Counted from the first letter of the stretch, positions 8,331-17,596 are shown. The stretch is 64,000 nucleotides of DNA from Flavihumibacter petaseus NBRC 106054 (GCF_000974785.1 NZ_BBWV01000003.1:310001-374000), one strand, 5' to 3'. Notes: generated by a model from the sequence alone, not told the origin. Made by a program: numbers and translations.

Positions 8331-8900
8331 ATGAACAGAAGAAAAGCAGTATCGACTGTTGCGGTAATACTCGGCGGAACCATGGTGGGTTCCCAGCTTT
8401 TCCTGACGGGTTGTAAGCAGGAGCCCAAAAGGGCTTCGCTGACGGATTTTACTCCGGATGACATTGCCCTGCTGGACGAAGTAGGAGAAACCATTATTCC
8501 GACTACGGATACGCCCGGTGCAAAAGCTGCAAAGATCGGCGCCTTTATGAAAGTGATGGTTACTGATTGTTATGAAGAGAAGAATCAGAAGGCCTTTGTG
8601 GAAGGATTGACAGCATTGGAAGCAGCAAGCGATAAGCAGTTTGGCAAAAATTTCATGAACCTTGATGCGGCTCAGAAAAAAGAGTTGCTGACGGCGCTTG
8701 ACAAGGAAGCCAGGGAATACCAGAAGAACAAGAAAGACGAGGATCCCAGTCATTATTTCAAGATGATGAAGGACCTGACGCTCCAGGGGTATTTCACCTC
8801 TGAAGTGGGCGCTACGAAGGCATTGCGATATGTGCCGGTGCCGGGTAAATACGAAGGCTGTATTCCTTATAAGAAAGGTGATCGCGCCTGGGCAACCTGA
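8331..8900 (+). CDS. Gluconate 2-dehydrogenase subunit 3 family Tat lipoprotein
   Basis: This 189-residue protein begins MNRRKAVSTVAVILGG, a twin-arginine leader that ends in FLTGC, a good lipobox with Cys28 as the lipidation site, so it is probably a Tat-exported lipoprotein. The mature helical domain (FTPDDIALLDEVGETIIPTTDTPGAKAAKIGAFM) is homologous to the protein encoded at 1709-2374. It is the last gene of the rightward operon and is followed by an intrinsic terminator. Its role would be to anchor and export the GMC subunit encoded just upstream. No haem or other cofactor motif is visible. Confidence 0.9.
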   Translation: MNRRKAVSTVAVILGGTMVGSQLFLTGCKQEPKRASLTDFTPDDIALLDEVGETIIPTTDTPGAKAAKIGAFMKVMVTDCYEEKNQKAFVEGLTALEAASDKQFGKNFMNLDAAQKKELLTALDKEAREYQKNKKDEDPSHYFKMMKDLTLQGYFTSEVGATKALRYVPVPGKYEGCIPYKKGDRAWAT

Positions 8901-8926
8901 TAAGGTTGTTTACAATTAACTAAATA

Positions 8927-8960
8927 AAGAGTGGGTTTCCTGAAACCCACTCTTCTTTTT
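8927..8960 (+). terminator. Intrinsic terminator of the MFS-GMC operon
   Basis: A 12-bp perfect stem (8927-8938 with 8943-8954) closes a 4-base loop and is followed by CTTTTT. It starts 27 nt after the stop of the small-subunit gene. Confidence 0.9.
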
Positions 8961-9030
8961 GTGGGTAGCCTCAGCCTGTTATGCAAATCCGGCAGCGAGT
9001 TGCGGTTAATTGTAAACGTTATTCAGGGGC

Positions 9031-9061
9031 AAAAAAAAGCCACCGGACAGGTGGCTTTTTT
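9031..9061 (-). terminator. Terminator of the Lys/Ala-repeat gene, bidirectional in form
   Basis: AAAAAAGCCACC at 9033-9044 pairs with GGTGGCTTTTTT at 9050-9061. Read on the minus strand the stem is followed by a T tract, 17 nt after the stop of the Lys/Ala-repeat gene. The symmetric A/T flanks would also stop rightward transcription. Confidence 0.85.
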
Positions 9062-9077
9062 ACAAGAATGTTTATGC

Positions 9078-9506
9078 TTAAGATGCAGACTCTTCCATGG
9101 GTGCTGAAGGTGTGTCCATTACGGGAGCTTCAACAACCGGGGCTATTACTGCATTTTTAATGGCTTTTTTAACTGCCCTCTTTACCGCAGCTTTTTTCAC
9201 AGCCTTCTTCACAATGGCTTTTTTAATAGCCTTTTTCACCACAGCTTTTTTAACTGCCTTATTCACCACAGCTTTTTTCACAGCTTTTTTAGCAACAGCT
9301 TTTTTAACCACTTTTTTAGCGATCGCTTTTTTCACAGCTTTTTTAGCGACTGCTTTTTTAACCGCTTTTTTGGCTACCGCTTTTTTAACGGCTTTTTTAG
9401 CAACTGCTTTCTTAACCGCTTTTTTAGCAACCGCTTTTTTAACAACGGCTTTTTTTACTGCCTTTTTGGCCGGTGCTTTTTTAACGGCCTTCTTTTTTGT
9501 GGGCAT
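9078..9506 (-). CDS. Histone H1-like lysine/alanine repeat protein
   Basis: This 142-residue protein consists from residue 4 to about 117 of near-perfect KKAVKKAVA-type units of nine residues, then ends in a short proline- and acid-containing tail (VIAPVVEAPVMDTPSAP). Only Lys, Ala, Val and a few Ile, Asn and Arg occur in the repeat. It resembles the basic C-terminal arms of histone H1 and AlgP-like proteins, which bind DNA through charge and compact it, so a nucleoid-associated role is inferred. The opposite strand is also open over this stretch because the codons are so uniform; the minus strand is preferred because it gives a soluble basic protein with a promoter-like site upstream and a terminator downstream. 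Repeat number may vary between strains. Confidence 0.8.
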   Translation of the reverse strand: MPTKKKAVKKAPAKKAVKKAVVKKAVAKKAVKKAVAKKAVKKAVAKKAVKKAVAKKAVKKAIAKKVVKKAVAKKAVKKAVVNKAVKKAVVKKAIKKAIVKKAVKKAAVKRAVKKAIKNAVIAPVVEAPVMDTPSAPMEESAS

Positions 9507-9556
9507 ATTGATCGTGATTTAATGAGTGAGAAATAATGGGTTACATGAATGATCTT

Positions 9557-9589
9557 TAAATTTACATTCCTTTTTAAATAGATACCAAA
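9557..9589 (-). promoter_or_regulatory. Candidate promoter of the Lys/Ala-repeat gene
   Basis: On the minus strand TTTG (9586-9589) lies 21 nt before TAAATTTA (9557-9564), close to the Bacteroidetes -33/-7 arrangement with one mismatch in the -7 box. The start codon is 51 nt downstream. Confidence 0.45.
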
Positions 9590-10530
9590 TTGGCAGTCAC
9601 TTTTTTATGCCGGTTTTATAAAAAGTGGATATCGTGTTAACTATGCACATCCGAAAACTCATCGATTGTATCCAAAAACCTTCAGAAAGTAGTTTCCGGC
9701 TATACTTCCGGAGTACAGGAGAGGAGCCCCAAACGTATACTGGAAAAGGATTTCATGCGATTCATGAGCCTGGTGCTCCCGTAGTAAAGTAAGAGGTTCC
9801 TGAATTATGAGACACGGGATATAACCTGCTTTTTGGGGTATTGCCAGATGGGAATCAGAATGGGATAGCCTCGATCAGGCTTGAAAATTTGACATTTTTT
9901 CAGCGGAGGTTAACGCGGGCATTACAGAAATTCTTCGATGGTCCGCGGGTTTGCTGAGCAGTAGTTCCCGTCAAAATGCCAGCCCCGGTCGTGTAAATTT
10001 CTCATCAGCGTGGGTGTTTTGACTTCACTCCGGCTTCAGACAAGTTGAATAATCCCTGTTTTGCTGGCCGGTTTTAGCCTTTTTGCGCCTTCTGTATTTA
10101 TGCCTGAGGCCTTTGGTTGCCGTCGAACAATCAGTGTCGTTTCTGTGCCTTAAAACCAATTACAGCACCAGTTTCAACACCAGTTACAACACCTGCTGCA
10201 ATATCTGCTTCAATTCGAGCTGCCAATTGGAAAGCAGCGGGCATTGACCGGGATTGTTGGTGGTAGCTTAGGAATTTAGATTTCAGCCATTTACCCTAAA
10301 GTGCTGACCCTCACCCGGGTATTTCCAGGCTTTTGCATCAATCATAGCTGTTGATTACAAGGGCACCGCTACCGCTTTTGTAAACAATTCAGCAACCGGC
10401 TGAAAGTTCAAACTTCAAACCAACCCCCATACTTCAGACCCCAAACCCCAAACCTTCTTTTCACCGGGCTTCCCCTCCAGCAATCACGCCAACTCCTAAA
10501 CTCTTAAACACTTAAACAACTAAACAACAT
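9590..10530. other. Long intergenic region without an intact gene
   Basis: No open frame of gene length, tRNA or rRNA is visible. On the minus strand there are short protein-like open stretches broken by stops and frame changes, for instance about 10132-10296 (ending AGVVTGVETGAVIGFKAQK) and about 9929-10042 (containing LHDRGWHFDGNYCSANP). They could be remains of a decayed gene, but the plus strand is equally open in places, so this is not secure. The last 130 nt are C/A-rich short repeats of the AAACTTCAAACC kind, ordinary for this type of genome. Confidence 0.5.
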
Positions 10531-10537
10531 TTTTCCC

Positions 10538-10545
10538 TACCTTTG
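10538..10545 (+). promoter_or_regulatory. Promoter -7 box for fusA
   Basis: TACCTTTG is an exact match to the Bacteroidetes TAnnTTTG box, 44 nt upstream of the fusA start codon. No clear TTTG is seen at the -33 position. Confidence 0.6.
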
Positions 10546-10589
10546 CGCCTCGAATTGACTTTAGACCTAACTTTTTTAACATATAGACA

Positions 10590-12734
10590 ATGGCAGACTT
10601 AAAATTTCAACGGAATTTCGGTATCGCAGCCCACATCGATGCGGGCAAGACGACTACCACGGAGCGTATCCTCCGTTACACAGGGATGATTCACCGTATC
10701 GGTGAGGTGCATGATGGTGCCGCTACCACCGACTGGATGGAGCAGGAAAAAGAGCGTGGTATCACCATTACCTCAGCTGCGGTAAGCTGCCAGTGGAATT
10801 TCCCGACCAACAAGGGTACAGTTACACCTGACTCTAAAAAATACTCTTTCAACATCATCGATACTCCCGGCCACGTGGACTTTACCGTGGAAGTGGAGCG
10901 TTCAATGCGTGTACTGGACGGTTTGATCGCCCTGTTCTCTGCTGTTGATGGTGTTGAACCCCAGTCTGAAACCGTATGGCGCCAGGCTAACCGTTACGGC
11001 GTTCCCCGTATCGGCTTTGTAAACAAAATGGACCGCTCCGGCGCCGACTTCCTTAATGTAGTGAAGCAGGTGAAGGAAATGCTCGGTTCCAAGGCAGTTC
11101 CCCTGCAGCTCCCGATCGGCGCTGAAGACGACTTCAAAGGCGTGGTGGACCTGATCAAGATGAAAGGTATCATCTGGCATATGGAAACAGAAGGTATGAC
11201 CTTCGACGAGATCGATGTGCCTGCAGATATGAAAGAAGAAGCAGAAGAGTGGAGGGCTAACCTCGTAGAAGCGGTTGCTGAATACGATGACAACCTGATG
11301 GAAAAATTCTTCGAAGATCCCAACAGCATCACCGAAGAGGAAATGCACGAAGCGATCCGTAAGGCAACCATTGACCTCAGCATCGTTCCGATGATGTGTG
11401 GTTCTTCTTTCAAGAACAAAGGTGTACAGACAGCACTCGATGCCGTTTGCCGTTACCTGCCTTCTCCCGTTGATATTCCGGATACGCAGGGTACAGACCC
11501 GAACACCGGTGAGCCACTGGTTCGGAAAGCAAACGCAAAAGAGCCATTCGCTGCCCTGGCATTTAAAATCATGACCGATCCGTTTGTAGGCCGTCTCGCC
11601 TTCTTCCGGGTTTATTCCGGTCACCTCGATGCAGGTTCCTACGTGCTGAACGTTCGTAGCGGCAAAAAGGAAAGGATCAGCCGGATCATGAAAATGTTCG
11701 CCAACAAGCAGAACCCGATCGACTTTATCGAAGCCGGTGATATCGGTGCGGCAGTAGGTTTCAAGGAAATCAAAACCGGTGATACCCTTTGTGATGAAGA
11801 TCATCCGATCACCCTGGAAAACATGTTCATCCCCGAGCCGGTTATCGCCGTAGCGGTTGAACCTAAAACCCAGGCTGACGTTGATAAGATGGGTATGGCT
11901 ATCGCTAAACTGGTGGAAGAAGATCCGACCCTTCGCGTGAATACCGACGAAGAAACCGGTCAGACCATCCTCCGTGGAATGGGCGAACTGCACCTGGAGA
12001 TCATCATCGACCGTATGCGTCGTGAATTTAAAGTGGAAGTGAACCAGGGTAACCCCATGGTGGCTTATAAAGAAGCATTCAGTGGTAAAGTGGAACACCG
12101 CGAAACCCTGAAAAAGCAAACCGGTGGTCGCGGTAAATTCGCCGACATCGTGTTTGAACTGAGCGCGGCTGATGAAGATTGGCTGGCTGCAAACCCTGGC
12201 CAGGGCTACCAGTTCGTGAACGATATCTTCGGTGGTTCTATCCCCCGCGAATTCGTTCCGGCGATTCAGAAAGGCTTCGGATTGGCCATGACCAACGGTG
12301 TACTGGCTAACTATCCCGTAGTGAACATGAAGATCCGCGTATTTGACGGTTCTTTCCACGCAGTTGACTCCGATGCGATGAGCTTTGAACTTTGCGCCAA
12401 GCAAGGTTTCCGCGAAGCTGCACGCAAAGCGAAGCCCGTACTGCTGGAACCCATCATGAAAGTGGAAGTGGTTACGCCGGATCAGTACATGGGTGATGTA
12501 ACAGGTGACCTGAACCGCCGTCGTGGTATGATGGAAGGTATGGACAGCCGTAACAATGCCCAGGTGATCAAAGCTAAAGTACCGCTGAGCGAAATGTTCG
12601 GTTATGTAACCCAACTCCGCTCACTGTCTTCCGGCCGTGCATCCTCTACCATGGAGTTCTCTCACTATGCACCGGCTCCCAACAACATCGCTGAAGAAGT
12701 GATCGCGAAGGTAAAAGGTAAAGTGAACGCTTAA
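10590..12734 (+). CDS. fusA: Elongation factor G
   Basis: This 714-residue GTPase moves tRNAs and mRNA on the ribosome after peptide bond formation and helps recycle ribosomes. The P-loop AHIDAGKT is at residues 14-21, DTPGH at 91-95 and NKMD at 143-146; the remaining EF-G domains follow at normal length, with GGRGKFAD and the C-terminal [17 protein letters not shown] segment typical of the bacterial family. It has its own -7 box (10538-10545) and its own terminator (12770-12801), so it is a single-gene transcript. In most bacteria it lies in the rpsL-rpsG-fusA operon; here neither S12 nor S7 is adjacent. A second EF-G copy elsewhere cannot be excluded. Confidence 0.98.
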   Translation: MADLKFQRNFGIAAHIDAGKTTTTERILRYTGMIHRIGEVHDGAATTDWMEQEKERGITITSAAVSCQWNFPTNKGTVTPDSKKYSFNIIDTPGHVDFTVEVERSMRVLDGLIALFSAVDGVEPQSETVWRQANRYGVPRIGFVNKMDRSGADFLNVVKQVKEMLGSKAVPLQLPIGAEDDFKGVVDLIKMKGIIWHMETEGMTFDEIDVPADMKEEAEEWRANLVEAVAEYDDNLMEKFFEDPNSITEEEMHEAIRKATIDLSIVPMMCGSSFKNKGVQTALDAVCRYLPSPVDIPDTQGTDPNTGEPLVRKANAKEPFAALAFKIMTDPFVGRLAFFRVYSGHLDAGSYVLNVRSGKKERISRIMKMFANKQNPIDFIEAGDIGAAVGFKEIKTGDTLCDEDHPITLENMFIPEPVIAVAVEPKTQADVDKMGMAIAKLVEEDPTLRVNTDEETGQTILRGMGELHLEIIIDRMRREFKVEVNQGNPMVAYKEAFSGKVEHRETLKKQTGGRGKFADIVFELSAADEDWLAANPGQGYQFVNDIFGGSIPREFVPAIQKGFGLAMTNGVLANYPVVNMKIRVFDGSFHAVDSDAMSFELCAKQGFREAARKAKPVLLEPIMKVEVVTPDQYMGDVTGDLNRRRGMMEGMDSRNNAQVIKAKVPLSEMFGYVTQLRSLSSGRASSTMEFSHYAPAPNNIAEEVIAKVKGKVNA

Positions 12735-12769
12735 TGAAAGCAGCCGGATCCCGGCAGCTCGCAGATACT

Positions 12770-12801
12770 GCCACCCCGCAACAGCGGGGTGGCTTTTTTT
12801 T
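12770..12801 (+). terminator. Intrinsic terminator of fusA
   Basis: A 10-bp GC-rich perfect stem, GCCACCCCGC (12770-12779) with GCGGGGTGGC (12784-12793), has loop AACA and is followed by eight T. It lies 36 nt after the fusA stop and upstream of the true start of the peptidase gene. Confidence 0.95.
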
Positions 12802-12880
12802 GACCAACACCAACAGTTCTTTATCCGGGAATAGTTGTGCTGCAGCGGAACACTTATCTTGCCCTATTAACACCCACTTG

Positions 12881-14425
12881 ATGAAACTTATTTACGCCCT
12901 GATTTTAGCTGGCCTGGTGCAGACGGCCAATGCACAAAACAAAGATTCCCTCATGGTTGAAGCTATTGTGAAAGAAGCGACAACCAATTCGCAGCTTCAA
13001 CCACTTGCTCACGAACTGCTGGACGGTATCGGTCCACGGCTCGTCGGATCACCCCAGATGAAACAGGCCCATGACTGGGCGATCGAAAAATATAAAAGCT
13101 GGGGTATTGAAGCGAAGAACGAAGCCTGGGGAGAATGGCGCGGCTGGGAACGCGGCATCACCCATATCGATATGGTCGCCCCACGTGTGAAATCGCTGGA
13201 AGGCATGCAACTTGCCTGGAGTGGCTCTACGAATGGGAAAACGGTTACGGCTGAGGTCATTATCCTTCCGGAGGTTTCTGATTCCAATGCTTTCCGTAGC
13301 TGGCTTCCGGCCGTAAAAGGCAAATTCGTCATGATCTCTATGCTGCAGCCCACAGGCCGGCCAGACTATAACTGGAATGAATATGCGGCTAAAGCCTCTT
13401 TCGATCAGATGAAGAAAGACAGGACCGCCGCAACGGATGCCTGGAGAAAACGCATTGAGAAAACCGGTCTTACCAACAGAACCCTCCCCGAAGCCCTCGA
13501 AAAAGCCGGGGCAGCCGGAATCGTGATGAGTTACTGGTCACAGGGATTCGGCGTAAACAAGATCTTTGGTGCGCAGGCTAAAAAAATCCCGACCGTTGAT
13601 CTTTCGCTGGAAGATTACGGACTCGTTTACCGGCTGGCAGAAGGCGGAAAGAAACCCAAACTGGCAATCCGGGCGGATTCCAAAGAATTGGGAACAGTAC
13701 CAACCTTCAATACTATCGCATCAATTAAGGGAATTGAAAAGCCCGATGAATATGTGATCCTGTCTGCGCACTTTGATTCCTGGGATGGCGGCACGGGCGC
13801 AACCGACAACGGCACCGGAACGCTTTGCATGATGGAAGCCATGCGCATCCTCAAACTGTTGTACCCGAACCCGAAACGCACTATCCTTGTAGGGCACTGG
13901 GGCAGCGAAGAACAGGGGCTCAATGGTTCCCGCGCATTTGTGGCAGATCATCCGGAGATTGTAAAGAATATCCAGGTAGTGTTCAACCAGGATAACGGCA
14001 CCGGCCGCGTGACCAACCTTGCCGGCCAGGGTTTCCTGAATTCATACGACTATCTCGGTCGCTGGCTGGCCAAAGCACCTGCTTTTATCCGCGATACCGT
14101 GAAGACAAGTTTCCCCGGTTCACCCGGTACCGGAGGATCTGACTTTGCTTCATTTGTTGCAGCCGGTGCACCGGCATTTTCCCTGAGCTCACTCAGCTGG
14201 TCTTATGGCAATTACACCTGGCATACCAATCGTGATACTTACGATAAGATCGTGTTTGACGATCTCCGCAGTAACGCGATCCTGGCAGCCATTCTCGCTT
14301 ATATGGCTTCGGAAGATCCGGCTACCACTTCCCGTGAAAAAGCGATCCTTCCCGCCAACAGCAAAGGTGAGCCCGGAAAGTGGCCAGAACCCAAATCACC
14401 CACCCGGAAAGGCGGACTGAATTAA
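12881..14425 (+). CDS. M28 family zinc aminopeptidase, exported
   Basis: The protein has 514 residues from the ATG at 12881. An in-frame ATG overlapping the fusA stop at 12734 was rejected because the fusA terminator lies between them and because the chosen start gives a clean signal peptide (MKLIYALILAGLVQTANA, cut before QNKD). The C-terminal half is the M28 peptidase domain with metal ligands visible in HFDSWDGGTGATDNGTG (His, Asp), EEQGLNGS (catalytic Glu and ligand), NQDNGTG and a late His in YTWHTNRDT. An inserted protease-associated-like region (about 150-280) precedes it. The enzyme should remove N-terminal residues from peptides in the periplasm or outside the cell, together with the DPP IV homologue 29 nt downstream. 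Confidence 0.92.
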   Translation: MKLIYALILAGLVQTANAQNKDSLMVEAIVKEATTNSQLQPLAHELLDGIGPRLVGSPQMKQAHDWAIEKYKSWGIEAKNEAWGEWRGWERGITHIDMVAPRVKSLEGMQLAWSGSTNGKTVTAEVIILPEVSDSNAFRSWLPAVKGKFVMISMLQPTGRPDYNWNEYAAKASFDQMKKDRTAATDAWRKRIEKTGLTNRTLPEALEKAGAAGIVMSYWSQGFGVNKIFGAQAKKIPTVDLSLEDYGLVYRLAEGGKKPKLAIRADSKELGTVPTFNTIASIKGIEKPDEYVILSAHFDSWDGGTGATDNGTGTLCMMEAMRILKLLYPNPKRTILVGHWGSEEQGLNGSRAFVADHPEIVKNIQVVFNQDNGTGRVTNLAGQGFLNSYDYLGRWLAKAPAFIRDTVKTSFPGSPGTGGSDFASFVAAGAPAFSLSSLSWSYGNYTWHTNRDTYDKIVFDDLRSNAILAAILAYMASEDPATTSREKAILPANSKGEPGKWPEPKSPTRKGGLN

Positions 14426-14454
14426 ATTTAAACAGCAATAATACATTTACTTAT

Positions 14455-16638
14455 ATGTTCAGAATACTGTCAATATTGTGCTGCTGCCTGTTCACCGGCA
14501 CATCCTTCGCGCAAAGCGGTATACAGTGGACCACTGACGGGCAGGCCTATTGGGATAACCAGGAAGGAAATATTGTAAAAGTCAACCTTCCTGCCAATCA
14601 GCCGGAAATCATTGTTTCGAAGGAAAAACTGATTCCCGCAGGCGCTTCCACACCATTACCGGTTAAGGAATTCTCCATCAGCGCTGACGGTAACAAATTC
14701 CTCCTGTTCACCAATACGCGGAAAGTGTGGCGTTATGAGACCAGGGGCGATTACTGGGTTTACGACAGGGCAACAGGAACGCTGCAACAGCTGGGCAAAG
14801 GCCTTCCGGAAGCTTCACTGATGTTCGCCAAGATTTCTCCCGACGGAAGCAAAGCTGCATATGTAAGCGGCAACAACCTGTATGTGGAAACGTTGGGCAG
14901 CAACGTTCCGCTGGCATTAACCAGCGATGGCAGCCGCCAGCGGATCAACGGCACTTTCGACTGGGCTTATGAAGAAGAGTTCTTCTGTCGCGATGGTTTC
15001 CGGTGGAGTCCCGACAGCCGGCAAATCGCCTTCTGGCAGATCAATGCCAATAAAACGCCGGATTACCTGATGGTGAACAATACCGACAGCATTTACCCTG
15101 TAGCTATCCGGGTTGAGTATCCCGTCGCGGGCATTAAACCATCTTCTTTCCGGATTGGCGTTTTGCCGGCTGCAGGTGGCCAAACTGTATGGATGGCCAT
15201 TCCCTATGACGAAGACAAAGGAAACTATGCGCCGCGGATGGAATGGGCTGCCAACAGCAATGAAGTGATCGTACAGTACCTCGACCGCAAGCAGCAAGAC
15301 TCCAAATTACTGCTGTGCAATGCGGCCAGCGGTACCATTCAAACGATCTATCATGAACATGACAGCGCCTGGATAGATATACAACCGTCATGGGACCAGG
15401 ATTATGCCAATGGTGGCTGGGATTGGCTCAACGGGGGAAAGGAGTTTCTCTGGGTAAGTGAAAAAGATGGCTGGCGGCACATTTACCGGGTCAGCCGTGA
15501 CGGGAAAAAAGAGACCCTGCTGACCAAAGGGAATATTGACCTGCTTGATCTGGTAAGAATAGATGAGAAAGGCAATTATGTTTATTATATCGCATCCCCT
15601 GAAAATGCCACGCAACGATACCTCTACCGCTCCAGGCTTGATGGAAAAGGAAACGCGGAAAGGGTGAGTCCTGCTACCCAGCAGGGATCGCACGACTATG
15701 ACATTGGTCCCAATGCGTTGTTTGCCAAACATCGCTTTTCGAATTATTACACCAAGGGGGTGGAGGAGTTCATCTCCCTGAAAGATCAGCGTCCTGTAAC
15801 GGGATCTCCCGCTGTTGCTGATGCCGTCGCAAAGTCCAGTTCAGCCAAATCCAACCTGCGGTTCTTCCAGGTGACGACAGCAGATGGCATTACTATGGAT
15901 GCCTGGATGGCAAAGCCGGCCAATTTTGATTCGACTAAGAAATACCCCGTGCTCTTCATGGTGTATACCGAACCCTGGGGCCAGACAGTAAAAGACAGCT
16001 GGGGAACCGGATACAATTACATGTACCGGGGGAATTTCCTGCAGGATGGATATATCTATGTTTCTATCGATAACCGGGGTACACCGGTACCCAAGGGCAG
16101 GGCCTGGAGGAAAAGCGTTTACCGCAAAATCGGCATCGTGAATATCCGCGACCAGGCGATGGGTGCGAGGGAGATTCTCAAATTACCCTACGTGGATTCC
16201 AGCCGGGTGGCTGTCTGGGGATGGAGCGGTGGCGGATCGGCTACCCTGAACCTGATGTTCCAGTACCCGGAGATCTACAAAACCGGTATTGCCGTCGCAG
16301 CAGTGGGCAACCAGCTGACCTACGACAATATCTACCAGGAGCGTTACATGGGGCTGCCCCAGGAAAACCTGGAAGATTTTGTAAAGGGGTCGCCGATCAC
16401 CTACGCTAAAAATCTGAAAGGCAACCTGTTGTATATCCATGGAACCGGTGACGACAACGTGCATTACAACAATGCAGAGATGCTGTTCAACGAACTGATC
16501 AAATATAACCGGCAGTTCCAGATGATGAGTTATCCTAACCGGACGCACAGCATTTCTGAAGGAGAGGGAACGTTTTTGCACCTGACGACCCTGTTTACGG
16601 AGTACCTGCGGAAGCATTGTCCGCCGGGGGGTCGGTAA
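14455..16638 (+). CDS. Dipeptidyl peptidase IV family serine peptidase (S9B)
   Basis: The protein has 727 residues from the ATG at 14455, giving signal peptide MFRILSILCCCLFTGTSFAQ. An N-terminal eight-bladed propeller includes DWAYEEEFF near residue 176, the DPP IV double-Glu motif that holds the substrate N-terminus. The C-terminal alpha/beta-hydrolase domain has nucleophile Ser591 (WGWSGGGS), Asp666/Asp667 (HGTGDDNVH) and His698 (NRTHSIS). It should release X-Pro or X-Ala dipeptides in the periplasm. The gene is 29 nt after the M28 peptidase gene with no terminator between, so the two probably share a transcript and act in sequence on imported peptides. A strong terminator follows. Confidence 0.95.
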   Translation: MFRILSILCCCLFTGTSFAQSGIQWTTDGQAYWDNQEGNIVKVNLPANQPEIIVSKEKLIPAGASTPLPVKEFSISADGNKFLLFTNTRKVWRYETRGDYWVYDRATGTLQQLGKGLPEASLMFAKISPDGSKAAYVSGNNLYVETLGSNVPLALTSDGSRQRINGTFDWAYEEEFFCRDGFRWSPDSRQIAFWQINANKTPDYLMVNNTDSIYPVAIRVEYPVAGIKPSSFRIGVLPAAGGQTVWMAIPYDEDKGNYAPRMEWAANSNEVIVQYLDRKQQDSKLLLCNAASGTIQTIYHEHDSAWIDIQPSWDQDYANGGWDWLNGGKEFLWVSEKDGWRHIYRVSRDGKKETLLTKGNIDLLDLVRIDEKGNYVYYIASPENATQRYLYRSRLDGKGNAERVSPATQQGSHDYDIGPNALFAKHRFSNYYTKGVEEFISLKDQRPVTGSPAVADAVAKSSSAKSNLRFFQVTTADGITMDAWMAKPANFDSTKKYPVLFMVYTEPWGQTVKDSWGTGYNYMYRGNFLQDGYIYVSIDNRGTPVPKGRAWRKSVYRKIGIVNIRDQAMGAREILKLPYVDSSRVAVWGWSGGGSATLNLMFQYPEIYKTGIAVAAVGNQLTYDNIYQERYMGLPQENLEDFVKGSPITYAKNLKGNLLYIHGTGDDNVHYNNAEMLFNELIKYNRQFQMMSYPNRTHSISEGEGTFLHLTTLFTEYLRKHCPPGGR

Positions 16639-16663
16639 TAGTAACAGGTTATAGCCGAAGGAT

Positions 16664-16726
16664 AAAAGTTTGGGGTTTGACAGGGGGTATTCATTGCCCG
16701 CTGTCAAGCCCCAAACTTTTTGTTTT
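16664..16726 (+). terminator. Intrinsic terminator after the DPP IV gene
   Basis: A 20-bp stem with one G-T pair (16664-16683 with 16701-16720) closes a 17-base loop and is followed by TGTTTT. It begins 25 nt after the stop codon. Confidence 0.85.
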
Positions 16727-17020
16727 CCGGTTACAATATCTATTCGACCACGATCGTCCGGAGATCCATGCATTGTTTGTATATCGTTAAATCATCGATT
16801 ATCTATTGATAAGGCTTAGGGCTTGTCTATGAATAAACGGTTTTTAATCGATGAATAATGGATATTTAATGCTGAAACGGGCCATGGACAAGGGTTTTAT
16901 ACAGGTGTAAGCCTACAATTAATAAATAATTGATTGATAATCAATTAAATAACAGGTAGGTGATGGGATTTTCAAAAGTTTAACCCCTAAACTTCTCTAC
17001 TTTTAAACCAAAACCCGCTC
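16727..17020. other. Intergenic region before the DUF4126 gene
   Basis: About 290 nt, becoming AT-rich after 16900 (ATTAATAAATAATTGATTGATAATC), with no open frame of note. It probably holds the promoter of the DUF4126 gene, but no clear TTTG-N20-TAnnTTTG match was seen. Confidence 0.5.
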
Positions 17021-17596
17021 ATGTCTTATTTTATCGCCGTTTGTATGGGAATAGCCCTGAGTGCCTGTTGCGGGTTCAGGATTTTCCTGCCGCTGTTGCT
17101 TAGTGCGGTGGGGGCGAGGTTGGGCTGGGTACCGCTACAGGGTGATATGCTGTGGCTGGCGGGATGGCCGGCGATAGCCTGTTTCGGAACAGCAACTGCA
17201 TTGGAGATTGCTGCCTATTATGTGCCTTTTATTGATAACCTGTTGGATACCATAGCGGCACCGCTGGCCGTGGCGGCGGGGGCGTTGCTGGCATTTTCTG
17301 TTTTTCCCGCAGGGGATGTGACACCGCTCTGGCGGTGGGGGATAGCCATCCTGGCGGGAGGTTCGATTGCCGGGACGATCCAGGTAGGGTCGGGAATGTT
17401 GCGGTTACTGAGTACAAAAACCACAGCGGGAGCGGGGAATGCTGTTGTTGCAACCGGGGAGAACCTGGCTGCCGGCGGCGGCTCGGTTGCTGCGATGTTT
17501 CTGCCTGTGCTGACCGCCGCGGCGATGGTAATGGTGGCCGGCTGGCTGACCATAAAGGTTTTCAGGCGGTTTTTTTCCGGGAAAAATGGTAAATAA
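17021..17596 (+). CDS. DUF4126 domain-containing membrane protein
   Basis: This 191-residue protein has about four to five hydrophobic spans, starting with a Gly/Cys-rich one (GIALSACCGFRIFLPLLLSA) that carries the GFRxFLPLL pattern of the DUF4126 family. The rest (YVPFIDNLLDTIAAPLAVAAG and the Gly/Ala-rich spans to residue about 185) fits the family's normal length. The biochemical function of this family is not known. It stands alone between the DPP IV terminator and the ribosomal protein promoter, on the same strand as both. Confidence 0.85.
   Translation: MSYFIAVCMGIALSACCGFRIFLPLLLSAVGARLGWVPLQGDMLWLAGWPAIACFGTATALEIAAYYVPFIDNLLDTIAAPLAVAAGALLAFSVFPAGDVTPLWRWGIAILAGGSIAGTIQVGSGMLRLLSTKTTAGAGNAVVATGENLAAGGGSVAAMFLPVLTAAAMVMVAGWLTIKVFRRFFSGKNGK

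Noticed and set aside
9097-9522. Plus-strand open frame of 141 codons across the Lys/Ala-repeat gene
   Set aside because: It is the mirror of the repeat codons (Ala/Phe/Leu/Thr repeats), has no promoter, and is less plausible than the basic protein on the other strand.
9507-10589. Search for tRNA or rRNA genes in this and the other long gaps (16639-17020, 17977-18391, 34314-35124, 39055-39468)
   Set aside because: No T-loop (GGTTCRANNCC) with matching acceptor stem was found by eye on either strand.
10902-12614. 570-codon open frame antisense to fusA
   Set aside because: It lies wholly inside a certain EF-G gene in a codon-biased region and has a composition typical of antisense shadow frames.
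12734-12880. Upstream in-frame start for the M28 peptidase overlapping the fusA stop
   Set aside because: The strong fusA terminator lies in this stretch and the extension destroys the signal peptide.
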